Assembly: GCA_030446625.1 (NCBI GenBank)
Contig: JAUJMY010000013.1
Span: 1-64,000, forward strand
Direction: 5' to 3'
DNA: 64,000 bases
Source of the DNA: Gaiellaceae bacterium
Lineage (GTDB): Bacteria; Actinomycetota; Thermoleophilia; Gaiellales; Gaiellaceae
Position numbers and translations under genes: made by a program. The notes beneath the pieces are model-generated. The model was not told the origin of the DNA. It was given only the letters and a program-made list of their open reading frames with translations, and ran no database searches. Shown one piece after another: positions 55,022 through 62,729 of the stretch. Every line of letters begins with the position of its first letter. The first letter of the stretch is position 1.

Positions 55022-56205
55022 CGGCCTGACTTCTCGTCGAGCGCGGCAAGAACGTCGTTGATGTAGGCGCGTTTCCGTCGCTCAACCTCGTCCTGCGTCA
55101 GTGCGGGAGCCGCCGCTTCGAAAGGCCTGCGCATCGCCCTGGCGCGTGCTTGCCCTCGCCGCCCTGACGTTCGCGCGAAGACGCGGCCAGTTCCGGACGC
55201 CCCGACGAGCGCCCAATTAGCGTCTTCGTCGAATGATCGGCTGAGCGCCGCGTCGAGATCGTCGCGATCGAGCTCAGCGTCTCGATAGGGGCCGGTAAGG
55301 ATCGCGGCGACGAGGTCGTGGTTCAGCAGGACGGGGTCGATCCTGTTCGCGCACACAAGCTCAACGTGCCTTCGCTCGAACCCGATCTCGCGCGCGTACT
55401 CCGTTGTCTCGTAGCCCTGCTCGTTAAGCCACTGGGTAAGCAGCGCACCAGCCGTGAGCGCTCCAGCGGCGCGCTCACGAGCTTCAGCATCTGCTTCGAC
55501 AGCGTCTGCTGCGAGAAGCCGAGCCGCGGGGCGATAAAAGCGCTGAGCACGCTCTAGCTCCTCGTCTTGGAAGACTAGGCGCGAATCTTCATCGGCGATG
55601 GTCGGCAGGCCGTCGCCGACCGGCGCAGCCGTTACCTGCGCCTCCTCTGCTACGTCGTCGAGCTCCCCGATCGCGGCTGCGTAGAGGGCGGCCAGCTTCT
55701 CCCAGGCGTTGTCCTCGACGACGCCGCGCTGCTCTTCGAGTTGCTCCCGTAGCAGTGTCCCGTGATTCCAAACCTCGGCCATCACGTCGTAGCCGAGCCG
55801 CGTCTGCGCGCGACCGAGCACGATGTCAGCGTCAGTCGCGAGCTCCGTCTCGGTCGAGAGCGGCGCAACCACGACTCCGTCTGTCCCCGCGGCATCGGAC
55901 TCAGTGTCGAGGACGACAGCGAGAAGGAGCTCGCCTGGAGCCTCCGGACTCGACGCGACAACGACGGCACCCTCACCAACTTCGGTCGGGCGCTGCTCCT
56001 CTTCTGACGATGGCTCGCCAACGGACTGCCGGTCTGCTGGAGCGGCAACGGACGATGGCGGTGACGCGCCTTCCTCGGCAAGAAGTCGAAGAAGCGCACG
56101 GCAGCGGCGGCAGGTCTCGAGATGGCGAGAGACCGCCTCGTTCGCGCTCTCGAGCTGGGCGCGCAGCTCTTCGAGGGTCGGGCAGCTGATGTTGTTCGTG
56201 GTCAC
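55018..56205 (-). CDS. anti-sigma-like zinc protein
   Basis: 395 aa. An N-terminal HxxxCxxC motif (His28, Cys32, Cys35 in SRHLETCRRCRALLRLL) is the mark of zinc-binding anti-sigma (ZAS) domains. A long acidic, Ser/Glu-rich linker (about 45-130) follows, then a helical C-terminal region with an HTH-like part (LNEQGYETTEYAREIGFERR) and a basic end. No TM segment, so it acts in the cytoplasm. The gene follows the sigma-like gene by 6 bases, the classical order for a sigma and its anti-sigma. Function inferred from motif and position. Confidence 0.7.
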   Translation of the reverse strand: MTTNNISCPTLEELRAQLESANEAVSRHLETCRRCRALLRLLAEEGASPPSSVAAPADRQSVGEPSSEEEQRPTEVGEGAVVVASSPEAPGELLLAVVLDTESDAAGTDGVVVAPLSTETELATDADIVLGRAQTRLGYDVMAEVWNHGTLLREQLEEQRGVVEDNAWEKLAALYAAAIGELDDVAEEAQVTAAPVGDGLPTIADEDSRLVFQDEELERAQRFYRPAARLLAADAVEADAEARERAAGALTAGALLTQWLNEQGYETTEYAREIGFERRHVELVCANRIDPVLLNHDLVAAILTGPYRDAELDRDDLDAALSRSFDEDANWALVGASGTGRVFARTSGRRGQARARAMRRPFEAAAPALTQDEVERRKRAYINDVLAALDEKSGR

Positions 56206-56211
56206 ATCCTC

Positions 56212-57165
56212 TTAAGACAGGACGTCGAGGATCTTTTCCAAGATCTCGTCGCGGCTGAAATCGGCAGTGTGCCGCTCAATCGCCTCCCCGGCGCGCCGCA
56301 GCTCGTTATCAACGGTGCCGCGCGAGATGCCAAGCGCAAAGGCGATCGTCTCGAGTGGCTGGTCGCGCTTGCGCAGGATCACCTCAACCTGCCGGTCGCT
56401 GAGCTCGGAGAGGACCGCGATCGCGGCCGCTCGCAGCCCTGCCTCGTCACGGAGCGGATCCTCGTGGCCTAGCAGGCTTTCGTGCTCTTCGTCCAACGGC
56501 AGGCGCGTGGGCTCGTCGAGGTTGAAGCGCCGCCGGAAGACGACGGCGAGATGCCCGAGGGTGAGGAGCGCTTGCGTGCGGCCGAACAGCTTCTCGAGGA
56601 ACCGCCCGAGTACCGCGGTGGCGAGAACAGGGCTGGCGCGCTCAACTGAGGAAGAGTAGGTCCAAAGGACAACATCGCCGATGGCCCAGGCGTGGGCGAC
56701 GAGTTCGTCGTCGCGTCCGCCAAACGGTGGCGGCTGCGTGTCGCCCGCCAGTCCCCACCACGATCCGGCCTGCTGCGGGATCCATTCGCGGAAGCGCGTG
56801 TCGCCGCGCAGGAGGCGCGCGCTCCGCTCAAGCAGGTTGTCGATCTCGCGGCGCTCGCGGTCGTTCTGCAGGTGGTGGCGAAGGTTCCGCTCGAGCGACC
56901 GGATGAACGGGCGGGCGGCACTGGCGTGGTCGAAGGCCGCAGCCAGAGCATTGGTGGCGACGAGCCGCTTTGCCGTCCAGCCGGCGAGGGCTTCCTCAGC
57001 TCCTTCCTCGTCCCATTTCCCCGTCGGCGAATACGCGGGCGGGAAGGCCCGCTGGAAGGCGAGCGTGAAGACGAGACGCCGCAGAAGAGCGAAGAGCTCC
57101 GGATCGATCGCGCCGGTCTCGCGGTAGCGGCGCTTCATCCGACGGAAGGACGCGTCGTTAAGCAT
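56212..57165 (-). CDS. divergent sigma-factor-like protein
   Basis: 317 aa. The C-terminal part has a sigma region 4-type HTH: LSELSDRQVEVILRKRDQPL, ETIAFALGISRGTVDNELRR. The N-terminal half resembles sigma region 2, with helices including TAKRLVATNALAAAFDHASA, RPFIRSLERNLRHHLQNDRE and RREIDNLLERSARLL. The central region is longer than in ECF factors, and similarity to known groups is weak by eye. It overlaps the MazF-like gene upstream by 8 bp and is followed by the zinc anti-sigma-like gene. It is a candidate reader of the shared promoter block at 57729 and 60082. Confidence 0.68.
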   Translation of the reverse strand: MLNDASFRRMKRRYRETGAIDPELFALLRRLVFTLAFQRAFPPAYSPTGKWDEEGAEEALAGWTAKRLVATNALAAAFDHASAARPFIRSLERNLRHHLQNDRERREIDNLLERSARLLRGDTRFREWIPQQAGSWWGLAGDTQPPPFGGRDDELVAHAWAIGDVVLWTYSSSVERASPVLATAVLGRFLEKLFGRTQALLTLGHLAVVFRRRFNLDEPTRLPLDEEHESLLGHEDPLRDEAGLRAAAIAVLSELSDRQVEVILRKRDQPLETIAFALGISRGTVDNELRRAGEAIERHTADFSRDEILEKILDVLS

Positions 57166-57517
57166 CGTGCCTCCGCGTCGTGGTGTGCCGCCGCCACTGC
57201 TCCTTCACCTGCTCGAGATACCGGTTCGGGAGATAGCCGATCGATTCGCAGCGCGCGGTGAGGCTGATCCGCACGGGTGCGCTCCAGGGGACGAACCGAC
57301 CTTCCTTGAGTCCTTCGACGGCACCATCGGGAACGTAAACGCCGCGCGTTCCTTTCGTGCTCTGAGGCACGACCCGGACGCGGCCGCCGAAGGGTTTCCC
57401 GATGACGAGATAGGGGCGGCCCTCTTTCGGGCCGTCCGGTGGGCTGAACTTGTCGAAGCCGGTGTCGACGTCGTTCATGCGGACCAGTTCACCGTCGATC
57501 GGTGCCAGATCCGACAC
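57158..57517 (-). CDS. small beta-rich protein, PemK/MazF-like
   Basis: About 119 aa from GTG 57517 (a later ATG at 57478 is possible; the upstream frame is Arg-rich and unlikely). The pattern GRPYLVIGKPFGGRVRVVPQ, STKGTRGVYVPDG, EGRFVPWSAPVRISL and an end helix LPNRYLEQVKEQWRRH resembles the SH3-like barrel of PemK/MazF proteins. No neighbouring antitoxin of the MazE type is seen. It heads the minus-strand regulatory operon and is divergent from the ubiquitin-like operon. Toxin activity is a guess. Confidence 0.6.
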   Translation of the reverse strand: MSDLAPIDGELVRMNDVDTGFDKFSPPDGPKEGRPYLVIGKPFGGRVRVVPQSTKGTRGVYVPDGAVEGLKEGRFVPWSAPVRISLTARCESIGYLPNRYLEQVKEQWRRHTTTRRHDA

Positions 57518-57728
57518 GCGGTCACCGTAACCGGCTTGTCGGAGCCCCGACGCTCTCCCCTGAGCAGGCTGTGAACCGGAGTCGTCGCTATTGCGGACGC
57601 GGCGAATCGTTTTCTGCCTCCGAGCGTGGGTTGCTGCGTCGCGGCCGTCAGGGCGGCGCGACACCCACACCTCGTTGATGCGCCCGATCTCCTTACTCGC
57701 CGCGCCTTTTCACCTGCCGTGGCCGGTG

Positions 57729-57760
57729 TTGGAAGTCGGCGGCGACGGGCGGTCCTAGGT
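57729..57760 (+). promoter_or_regulatory. shared promoter-like block, copy 1 (ubiquitin-like operon)
   Basis: TTGGAAGT (57729-57736), 14 bases, then GGTCCTAGGT (57751-57760), 51 bases before the GTG of the ubiquitin-like gene. A matching block with the same spacing lies before the 42-residue gene at 60082. Two conserved boxes with fixed spacing fit -35/-10 elements of an alternative sigma factor. The rest of the divergent region 57518-57811 contains nothing else I can name. Confidence 0.65.
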
Positions 57761-57811
57761 GGTCGAGGGCGAGAACGCCTCCACGAAACGACGACCACAG
57801 AGGTGAGACGA

Positions 57812-58078
57812 GTGACAGAGACAGCAGAGAACAGAGCAACAAAGCCGAGGCACACGATCGACATCTCGATCGACGGCGAGATGTACGCGGCGCCGGCGAG
57901 GGAGATGACGGCCGACGACATCCTCCGGCTCGCCGGCATCGACCCGAGCGAGAACTACCTCGTCAAGAAGCGCGGCCGGGACCAGGTCTCGTACCAGGGC
58001 AAGGGCTCCGAGCTGATCAGGCTCCACGAGCGCCAGACTTTCATCAGCGTCCCCACCGGCGACGCGACGGTGTCGTAG
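57812..58078 (+). CDS. ubiquitin-like protein (multiubiquitin-family single domain)
   Basis: 88 aa from GTG 57812; AGAGGTGA at 57799 is its ribosome-binding site, so I prefer it to GTG 57803. Beta-grasp pattern: RHTIDISIDGEMYAAPAREM (strands 1-2), TADDILRLAGIDPSENYLVK (helix), KRGRDQVSYQG and the final strand QTFISVPTGDATVS. It belongs with the prokaryotic multiubiquitin family, here as one domain. There is no terminal Gly-Gly; Gly83 is followed by five residues that a JAB peptidase could trim. It begins the operon with E2-like and JAB-E1 genes, so it is the predicted modifier. Confidence 0.82.
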   Translation: MTETAENRATKPRHTIDISIDGEMYAAPAREMTADDILRLAGIDPSENYLVKKRGRDQVSYQGKGSELIRLHERQTFISVPTGDATVS

Positions 58079-58507
58079 ATGAGCGAGCGCACTGACGACT
58101 TCGTGGCGCAGCTTCGCGCGCTCGCGCACGAGCCGGAGCTGCGCCCGAACGAGTTCGTCGTCTTCGACTACGAGGTCGAGGTCGGGAAGCACACCGGCGA
58201 GTCGGTGAAAGTCGGCCTGCAGGTCCCGGCCGACTGGCCGATGAGTCCGCCCAGCGGCCCGTTCGTCTCGCCCCGCCTGCTGCCGATCAACCCGTCCAGC
58301 GGCCGCGGCCGGCCGTGGGATGCCGTACACGCGGCGCATGGGCGCGGCCTCGACGACCCCCGCGGCGTCTGGGAGTATTGGAGCCGGCCGTTCACCGCGT
58401 GGCCGAGAACCGACCGCAGCGTCAAGGCCTACCTGCGACACCTGCGCACCCTCTTCGCCGAGATCACGCAGGCGGCTGACGAGGATGATGAGGCCAGGGC
58501 AGCATGA
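58079..58507 (+). CDS. E2-like protein (prokaryotic E2 family E) with no cysteine
   Basis: 142 aa; ATG immediately follows the previous stop. UBC-fold features: FVVFDYEVEVGKHTGESVKV, LQVPADWPMSPPSGPFVSPR with the E2-type proline-rich turn, then GRPWDAVHAAHGRGLDD and GVWEYWSRPFTAWPRTDRSV, LRHLRTLFAEI helices. This matches the prokaryotic E2 family E associated with multiubiquitin genes. The whole protein lacks cysteine, so it cannot form the thioester of ordinary E2 enzymes. It may be a scaffold or use Ser/Asp/His chemistry. It overlaps the E1 gene by 4 bp. Confidence 0.8.
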   Translation: MSERTDDFVAQLRALAHEPELRPNEFVVFDYEVEVGKHTGESVKVGLQVPADWPMSPPSGPFVSPRLLPINPSSGRGRPWDAVHAAHGRGLDDPRGVWEYWSRPFTAWPRTDRSVKAYLRHLRTLFAEITQAADEDDEARAA

Positions 58508-60048
58508 ATTACGCGGCAGCGCTGACGCTCGAGACGCACGCCGCGCTCGTCGCGCACCTCCTGCAGCACCACCGCGACGAGGACGTCTGCTTCGCGCTCT
58601 ACCGCCCTAGCCGCGGCCAGACGCGCTTCACCGGACTGATCGCCGATCCGATCCTGCCGCGCGACGGCGAGCGGCGCGTACACGGAAATGCCTCCGTTAG
58701 TGCCGGCTACTTTGAGCGCGCGCTACGGGTCGCGGTTGCTGAGGGTGCAGGCCTCGCGTTCCTGCACAGCCACGCGCGTCGCTCGCGCGGCTGGCAGGAG
58801 ATGAGCTGCGACGACCTCGACACAGAACAGCTCTACGCGCCGCGCGCGCTCGCGATGACGGACCTCCCACTCCTTGGGTTGACGCTTGCAGGGAATGAAT
58901 TCTGGAGCGCGCGCGTCTGGGATAGGTCCGGGCGCAGCGAGTATGCGCGCCATGACTGCGAGAGCGTGCGCGTCGTCGGCGAGCGGCTCGCGCTGTCCTT
59001 CCAGCCGAGGCTGCGGCCGGCGCCGGGCTTCCGCGTGGAGCTCAGCCGCACCGTCTCGGCTTGGGGCGAGCAAGCGCAGACGGATCTCGCCCGGCTGCAT
59101 ATCGGCATCGTCGGCCTCGGGAACGTCGGCGCACTCGTCGCCGAAGCGCTCGCGCGCAGCGGCGTGGCGTGGCTGACGCTGATCGACTTCGACACGGTCA
59201 AACTCGTGAATCTCGACCGGCTGCTCAATGCGACGCTGCGCGACGCCGAGCTCGGTCGCAGCAAGGTCGAGGTCGCGCAGACGGCGCTGCTCGCGCATGC
59301 GACCGCCGCCGACCCGAGGATCGACGCGTACGAGTGGAGCATCGTCGAGGAGGAGGGGTTTCGCGCGGCGCTCGATTGCGACGTCCTCTTCTCCTGCGTC
59401 GATCGCCCGTGGGCGCGCGCCGTGCTCAACTTCGCCGCCTACGCACACCTCGTGCCGGTCGTGGACGGCGGTATCCGCGTGCGGGCGCGGGGCGGACGGA
59501 TGCGCTCTGCCGACTGGAGGGCGCACGTTGCCATGCCGGGTCGTCGCTGCCTTGAGTGCCTAGAGCAGTTCAACCCCGCCTTCGTCACGCTCGAGCGGCA
59601 GGGTGATCTCGACGATCCGTCCTATCTCGACTCGCTTCCCCAGGATCATCCGCTCCGCAGCAACGAAAATGTCTTCGCATTCGGGATGGCGGCCGCCTCC
59701 CTCGAACTGATGCAACTGCTCCAGATGGTGGTCGCGCCAGGCGGAGTCGCAGACGTTGGCAGCCAGCACTACAACCTCAAGACCGGGCTGATCGACCTCG
59801 AGACGCGCGGCTGCGAGCCCGGATGCACATATTCGGAGCGGCTTCTTGGTGTAGGTGAGGACGCCTTCTTCTCTCCGCTTGGCGAACATCCGGTAGCGCA
59901 AGCGGAGCGCGAGGCGCGCCGGCGCGCTCAGCGCGAGCTGCAGCGGTCAGAGGCGCCCGCACCGTCCGTCCGCGGGCGTCTCCAGCGGCTCAAGACCTCG
60001 GCGCTCGAGAGAATCCGCCCTCGCCTGCGGCCGGAGCGGCCGAGCTAG
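58504..60048 (+). CDS. JAB peptidase-E1 (ThiF) fusion
   Basis: 514 aa in two domains. Residues 1-165: JAB/MPN+ metallopeptidase with HSH (88-90), Ser101 and Asp104, and an upstream acidic residue near Glu26. Residues 185-450: E1/ThiF adenylating domain with GLGNVG (204-209), Asp230, NLDR with Arg239, and Lys254 for ATP; Cys298 in FSCVDRP; zinc pairs Cys349/Cys352 and Cys437/Cys441. The C-terminal 60 residues are basic. It should trim and then adenylate the ubiquitin-like protein; the JAB domain may also remove it from targets. One polypeptide thus carries both E1 and processing activities. Confidence 0.88.
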   Translation: MNYAAALTLETHAALVAHLLQHHRDEDVCFALYRPSRGQTRFTGLIADPILPRDGERRVHGNASVSAGYFERALRVAVAEGAGLAFLHSHARRSRGWQEMSCDDLDTEQLYAPRALAMTDLPLLGLTLAGNEFWSARVWDRSGRSEYARHDCESVRVVGERLALSFQPRLRPAPGFRVELSRTVSAWGEQAQTDLARLHIGIVGLGNVGALVAEALARSGVAWLTLIDFDTVKLVNLDRLLNATLRDAELGRSKVEVAQTALLAHATAADPRIDAYEWSIVEEEGFRAALDCDVLFSCVDRPWARAVLNFAAYAHLVPVVDGGIRVRARGGRMRSADWRAHVAMPGRRCLECLEQFNPAFVTLERQGDLDDPSYLDSLPQDHPLRSNENVFAFGMAAASLELMQLLQMVVAPGGVADVGSQHYNLKTGLIDLETRGCEPGCTYSERLLGVGEDAFFSPLGEHPVAQAEREARRRAQRELQRSEAPAPSVRGRLQRLKTSALERIRPRLRPERPS

Positions 60049-60081
60049 TCGGCGCTACCCATGCCGCGCTGCAGCCAGCAG

Positions 60082-60113
60082 TTGGAAGTGCGCAGCGACG
60101 GCTGGTCCTTGGT
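60082..60113 (+). promoter_or_regulatory. shared promoter-like block, copy 2 (42-residue gene)
   Basis: TTGGAAGT (60082-60089), 14 bases, then GGTCCTTGGT (60104-60113), 45 bases before ATG 60159. Box sequence and spacing match the block at 57729; the spacer also shares GCGACGG. It gives the small gene its own start site after the ubiquitin-like operon. Confidence 0.65.
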
Positions 60114-60158
60114 CGTTGATGAAGAGGCAAGCCCCACAGGCGTGGAAGGAGGTGAGAG

Positions 60159-60287
60159 ATGGCCGATCGTCGTGCCGGCAAGGGGCCGTACGTTCGCGAC
60201 GAGGGCGGCGGTAAGCAGCCGCGCTCGCGCAACCAGGACGGCCGGTGGCGCGCGAAGCGCAGCGACGCCAAGAAGACGAAGAGCTGA
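60159..60287 (+). CDS. 42-residue basic protein
   Basis: ATG 60159 is preceded by the best Shine-Dalgarno sequence in the region (AAGGAGGTGAG, 60147-60157). The product starts ADRRAGKGPYVRDEGGGKQP and ends RSDAKKTKS, with 14 Lys/Arg in 42 residues, one Trp and no Cys. It has its own promoter-like block and a 9-bp terminator stem three bases after the stop codon, so it is a real, separately expressed gene. Family not recognised. Lysine-rich and under the same putative control as the ubiquitin-like operon, it might be a conjugation target, a nucleic-acid binder or a regulator. Confidence 0.7.
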   Translation: MADRRAGKGPYVRDEGGGKQPRSRNQDGRWRAKRSDAKKTKS

Positions 60288-60290
60288 GCC

Positions 60291-60318
60291 GGAGCGGGGG
60301 CGGTCCTGTCCCCGCTCC
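60291..60318 (+). terminator. terminator after the 42-residue gene
   Basis: GGAGCGGGG (60291-60299) pairs perfectly with CCCCGCTCC (60310-60318) around a 10-base loop, starting three bases after the stop codon. No long T-tract follows. Confidence 0.7.
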
Positions 60319-60385
60319 GTACCTCCGTGATCGCGGCCAGTTCGACGCCCGGCCACCGTCCGCGCGCGTGCCTACGATCGGCGGG

Positions 60386-60835
60386 ATGAGCGGCGAAGGC
60401 ATCGGCGAGCTTCCTGAGGTTTCGCAGGCGGTGCTCGCCGAGTACCGGCTTGTGCGCGCTCGCATCGCAGAGCAGCGGGCCCAGGTTGACCGCCTGCGCG
60501 CGCTTGTTGAGCGGCTCGAAGAGCAGGTCTCACGCGACGAGCGATTCGTCGGCGAGCTAGAGAGCGCGTGTGGGCTTGCCGATCAGCTGCGGATCGAGGA
60601 GCTCGACCCGATCCTGCGGGGCGAGCGGCTGCGCGAGGTCGCACTCCAAGTACTCGCCGAGGAGGTCGGGCCGGGGCGCGAGATCCACTACCGAGACTGG
60701 TTCGCGCTCGTCCGGCGGGCAGGGCACCAGATCGGCGGCCGCGACCCGCTCGCGACCTTCCTCGCGCAGGTGAGCCGCGCGGAGGGCGTCGTTCCGATCG
60801 GCGGCCGCACCGGGCTCTATCGCCTCGCCGCCTAA
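60386..60835 (+). CDS. coiled-coil plus winged-helix (HARE-HTH-like) protein
   Basis: 149 aa from ATG 60386. Residues 15-65 form a coiled coil (VRARIAEQRAQVDRLRALVE, RLEEQVSRDERFVGELESA). Residues 75-149 look like a HARE-HTH winged helix: REVALQVLAEEVGPGREIHY, RDWFALVRRAGHQIGGRDPL, ATFLAQVSRAEGVVPIG, ending YRLA. HARE-HTH domains occur with restriction and chromatin-type proteins and bind DNA. It lies between the small basic gene and the second sigma module. A short dyad-like region (60862-60900) precedes the next gene. Confidence 0.75.
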   Translation: MSGEGIGELPEVSQAVLAEYRLVRARIAEQRAQVDRLRALVERLEEQVSRDERFVGELESACGLADQLRIEELDPILRGERLREVALQVLAEEVGPGREIHYRDWFALVRRAGHQIGGRDPLATFLAQVSRAEGVVPIGGRTGLYRLAA

Positions 60836-60922
60836 AGCGGCGCCGTACAGCTTATACGGATCGTCATCGCCCACCCGGGACACGCGGGCGAGGGTGATGT
60901 CCGATCGGAGTTGTAGCTTCGT

Positions 60923-61711
60923 GTGACTACGTCTAGCTACAACGCCTCGGGTTCGTCTGACCCTCTGGTCGAGCCGTCCGGCGGGGCGACGGCGCGACCG
61001 ACGACCGGCGTAAGCGACTCCGACCTCCGGCACGAGTCGTCCTCGACGACGCAATCCCGCCCCGCGGACAAAGGGGCCTCGCAGCCCGTGCAGCCAAGAG
61101 ACGATGCTCACGACGCGGACGATGCCGAGCTCCTTCGCGAAATCACGCGGCTACGCCGCGAGCGGGAGATCGTCGCGAGGCTGATCGGCGGTTGGGAGCC
61201 GATCTTCCGCGGCTGGCTTGTCTCCCGCATTGGGCGGCAGGAGGCCGAGGAGGTTGCGAGCCGGATCGTGGTGCGCCTCGTCGAGCTGCTCGCGAGTGGA
61301 CGGACGATACGGGCTGCCTGGGGTGCATGCGTGTGGCGGATCGTTCGCGACGAGGTGTTCACGTACCACCAACGACGGACGAAGTCGCAGCAGCGCGAGC
61401 GCCTCGTGGCTGACGTCTACGCCGCCTCCGGCGAGCGCGAGGTCGCGGATCGCGCCGAGGACATCCGCCTCGATCCTGACCGGGACGCCACACGGCTGAC
61501 CGAGCTTGTGAAGCAGCTCTCCGACCGGGATCAGCGCGTCATCGAGCTTGCGATCATCGAGGAGCGGCCGCGGCCCGAGGCGGCCGCGCTACTCGGGCTG
61601 ACAGTGAACGCTTTCGACCAGGCGCGCCACCGGGCGGTCGAGCACCTCGCCAAGCTCGCCGCTGCGCACGGCGTAAGCGGAAGCGGCAATAGCGACGAGC
61701 AGGAGACATGA
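60923..61711 (+). CDS. sigma-70-like factor with disordered N terminus
   Basis: 262 aa, GTG start. Residues 1-65 are Ser/Thr/Pro-rich and probably unstructured. Region 2-like: WEPIFRGWLVSRIGRQEAEE, VASRIVVRLVELLASG, ACVWRIVRDEVFTYHQRRTK. Region 4-like HTH: LVKQLSDRDQRVIELAIIEE, RPRPEAAALLGLTVNAFDQA, RHRAVEHLAKL. Size and layout fit an ECF-type factor. It opens a plus-strand operon in which four genes overlap (ATGA, ATGA, 8 bp, TGATG). It is the other candidate for reading the shared promoter block. Confidence 0.75.
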   Translation: MTTSSYNASGSSDPLVEPSGGATARPTTGVSDSDLRHESSSTTQSRPADKGASQPVQPRDDAHDADDAELLREITRLRREREIVARLIGGWEPIFRGWLVSRIGRQEAEEVASRIVVRLVELLASGRTIRAAWGACVWRIVRDEVFTYHQRRTKSQQRERLVADVYAASGEREVADRAEDIRLDPDRDATRLTELVKQLSDRDQRVIELAIIEERPRPEAAALLGLTVNAFDQARHRAVEHLAKLAAAHGVSGSGNSDEQET

Positions 61712-62106
61712 GCATCCGCCTCCACCAGCTGGACATCCACTACGCCGCACTGTCGGATGACGAGATCGAGCAGCTGTGGCGCACCTCGACGGCAGGCGAC
61801 CACGACGTGGCAGTTGTGCGCCAACTCGTCCTGCGCGCCCTGGAGGTCATCCATGTCACCTGCGCTGAAGCGGGAAAGGCCGCGGGGTTGACGCAGGACG
61901 ACGTCGTACGCGCGTGCGATGAGGTGGCGGTCAGGCTGTTCGCGCGACTTGGCCGAGATCGCAGCATCAAGAGCGTTCGCGCAGTCGCGCACGCACTAGC
62001 GCTAGAGGTCGTTGCCGATCGGGAGCGCCGACGCTCGCCGACGGAGCCCCGCCTGATCGAGCGCCGACCGCGACTCACGCTGATCGAAGGGAAGGTGCAG
62101 GAATGA
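61708..62106 (+). CDS. small sigma-region-like protein
   Basis: 132 aa; ATG overlaps the previous stop. The middle resembles sigma region 2 helices: VRQLVLRALEVIHVTCAEAG, KAAGLTQDDVVRACDEVAVR, LFARLGRDRSIKSVRAVAHA. No region 4 HTH is present. It could be a truncated sigma paralogue, a co-regulator or an anti-sigma binding decoy. Assignment is tentative. Confidence 0.55.
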   Translation: MSIRLHQLDIHYAALSDDEIEQLWRTSTAGDHDVAVVRQLVLRALEVIHVTCAEAGKAAGLTQDDVVRACDEVAVRLFARLGRDRSIKSVRAVAHALALEVVADRERRRSPTEPRLIERRPRLTLIEGKVQE

Positions 62107-62729
62107 GCGCTTCTGTCGAGCGGGTCTTTCTCGAAGCGCTTGACGATCTTCGCGCCGGGCGCGTCGAGCAGGTCGACCACTATCTGGAACTCGTTCCAGC
62201 ATCGGAGCGCGCAAAGCTGGCCGACCTCCTTGCCATGTACTTCGCCTCACGGCGGCACCCCGTTCGCCACGAGGTGCCACCTGCGACCTACGAGCGGATT
62301 CTCGCCACCCTCGACCGCGTCACCGAGACGGCGGGGCAGTCGGGGACGCTGCCGGGGCTACTCGCAGAGCTTCGACGAACGCGCGGCTTGCGCCGCCAGG
62401 AGATCACGCGCGCCCTCTGCCAGCTCTTGAATCTCGGCGAGGACGCGCTCGTCCAACTCGAGCGGGAATACCACCGTCTCGAAACCGGGCAGCTCGATGG
62501 CCGCCGCCTCAGCCGACGTCTTCTCGAGGCACTGGGTCACATCTTTCGCATGCCGGTCGACGACCTCGCAGCGGCAAGCGCGCCGCTCGGCGAGCAGACG
62601 CCGCCCGCCGCCCGCCGCTTTGCCCGCTCGAAGGGCGCTGTCACTGCCGCCACGCACGCGCCGTCAGCGCAGCCGGAGAAACACGATCCAGAGGTGCGCA
62701 CCCTCTTCTACGGCGGTCGCGATGCCTGA
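62103..62729 (+). CDS. HTH protein, possible ImmR/anti-sigma-like repressor
   Basis: 208 aa. Residues about 20-55 are helical (VDHYLELVPASERAKLADLL). Residues 82-120 have an HTH-like segment: LPGLLAELRRTRGLRRQEIT, RALCQLLNLGEDALVQLERE. The remainder is a linker and a basic C terminus. Encoded directly before an ImmA/IrrE protease and overlapping it by 8 bp, it is the expected position of the repressor that the protease cleaves. No zinc motif is present, in contrast to the minus-strand module. Confidence 0.6.
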   Translation: MSASVERVFLEALDDLRAGRVEQVDHYLELVPASERAKLADLLAMYFASRRHPVRHEVPPATYERILATLDRVTETAGQSGTLPGLLAELRRTRGLRRQEITRALCQLLNLGEDALVQLEREYHRLETGQLDGRRLSRRLLEALGHIFRMPVDDLAAASAPLGEQTPPAARRFARSKGAVTAATHAPSAQPEKHDPEVRTLFYGGRDA

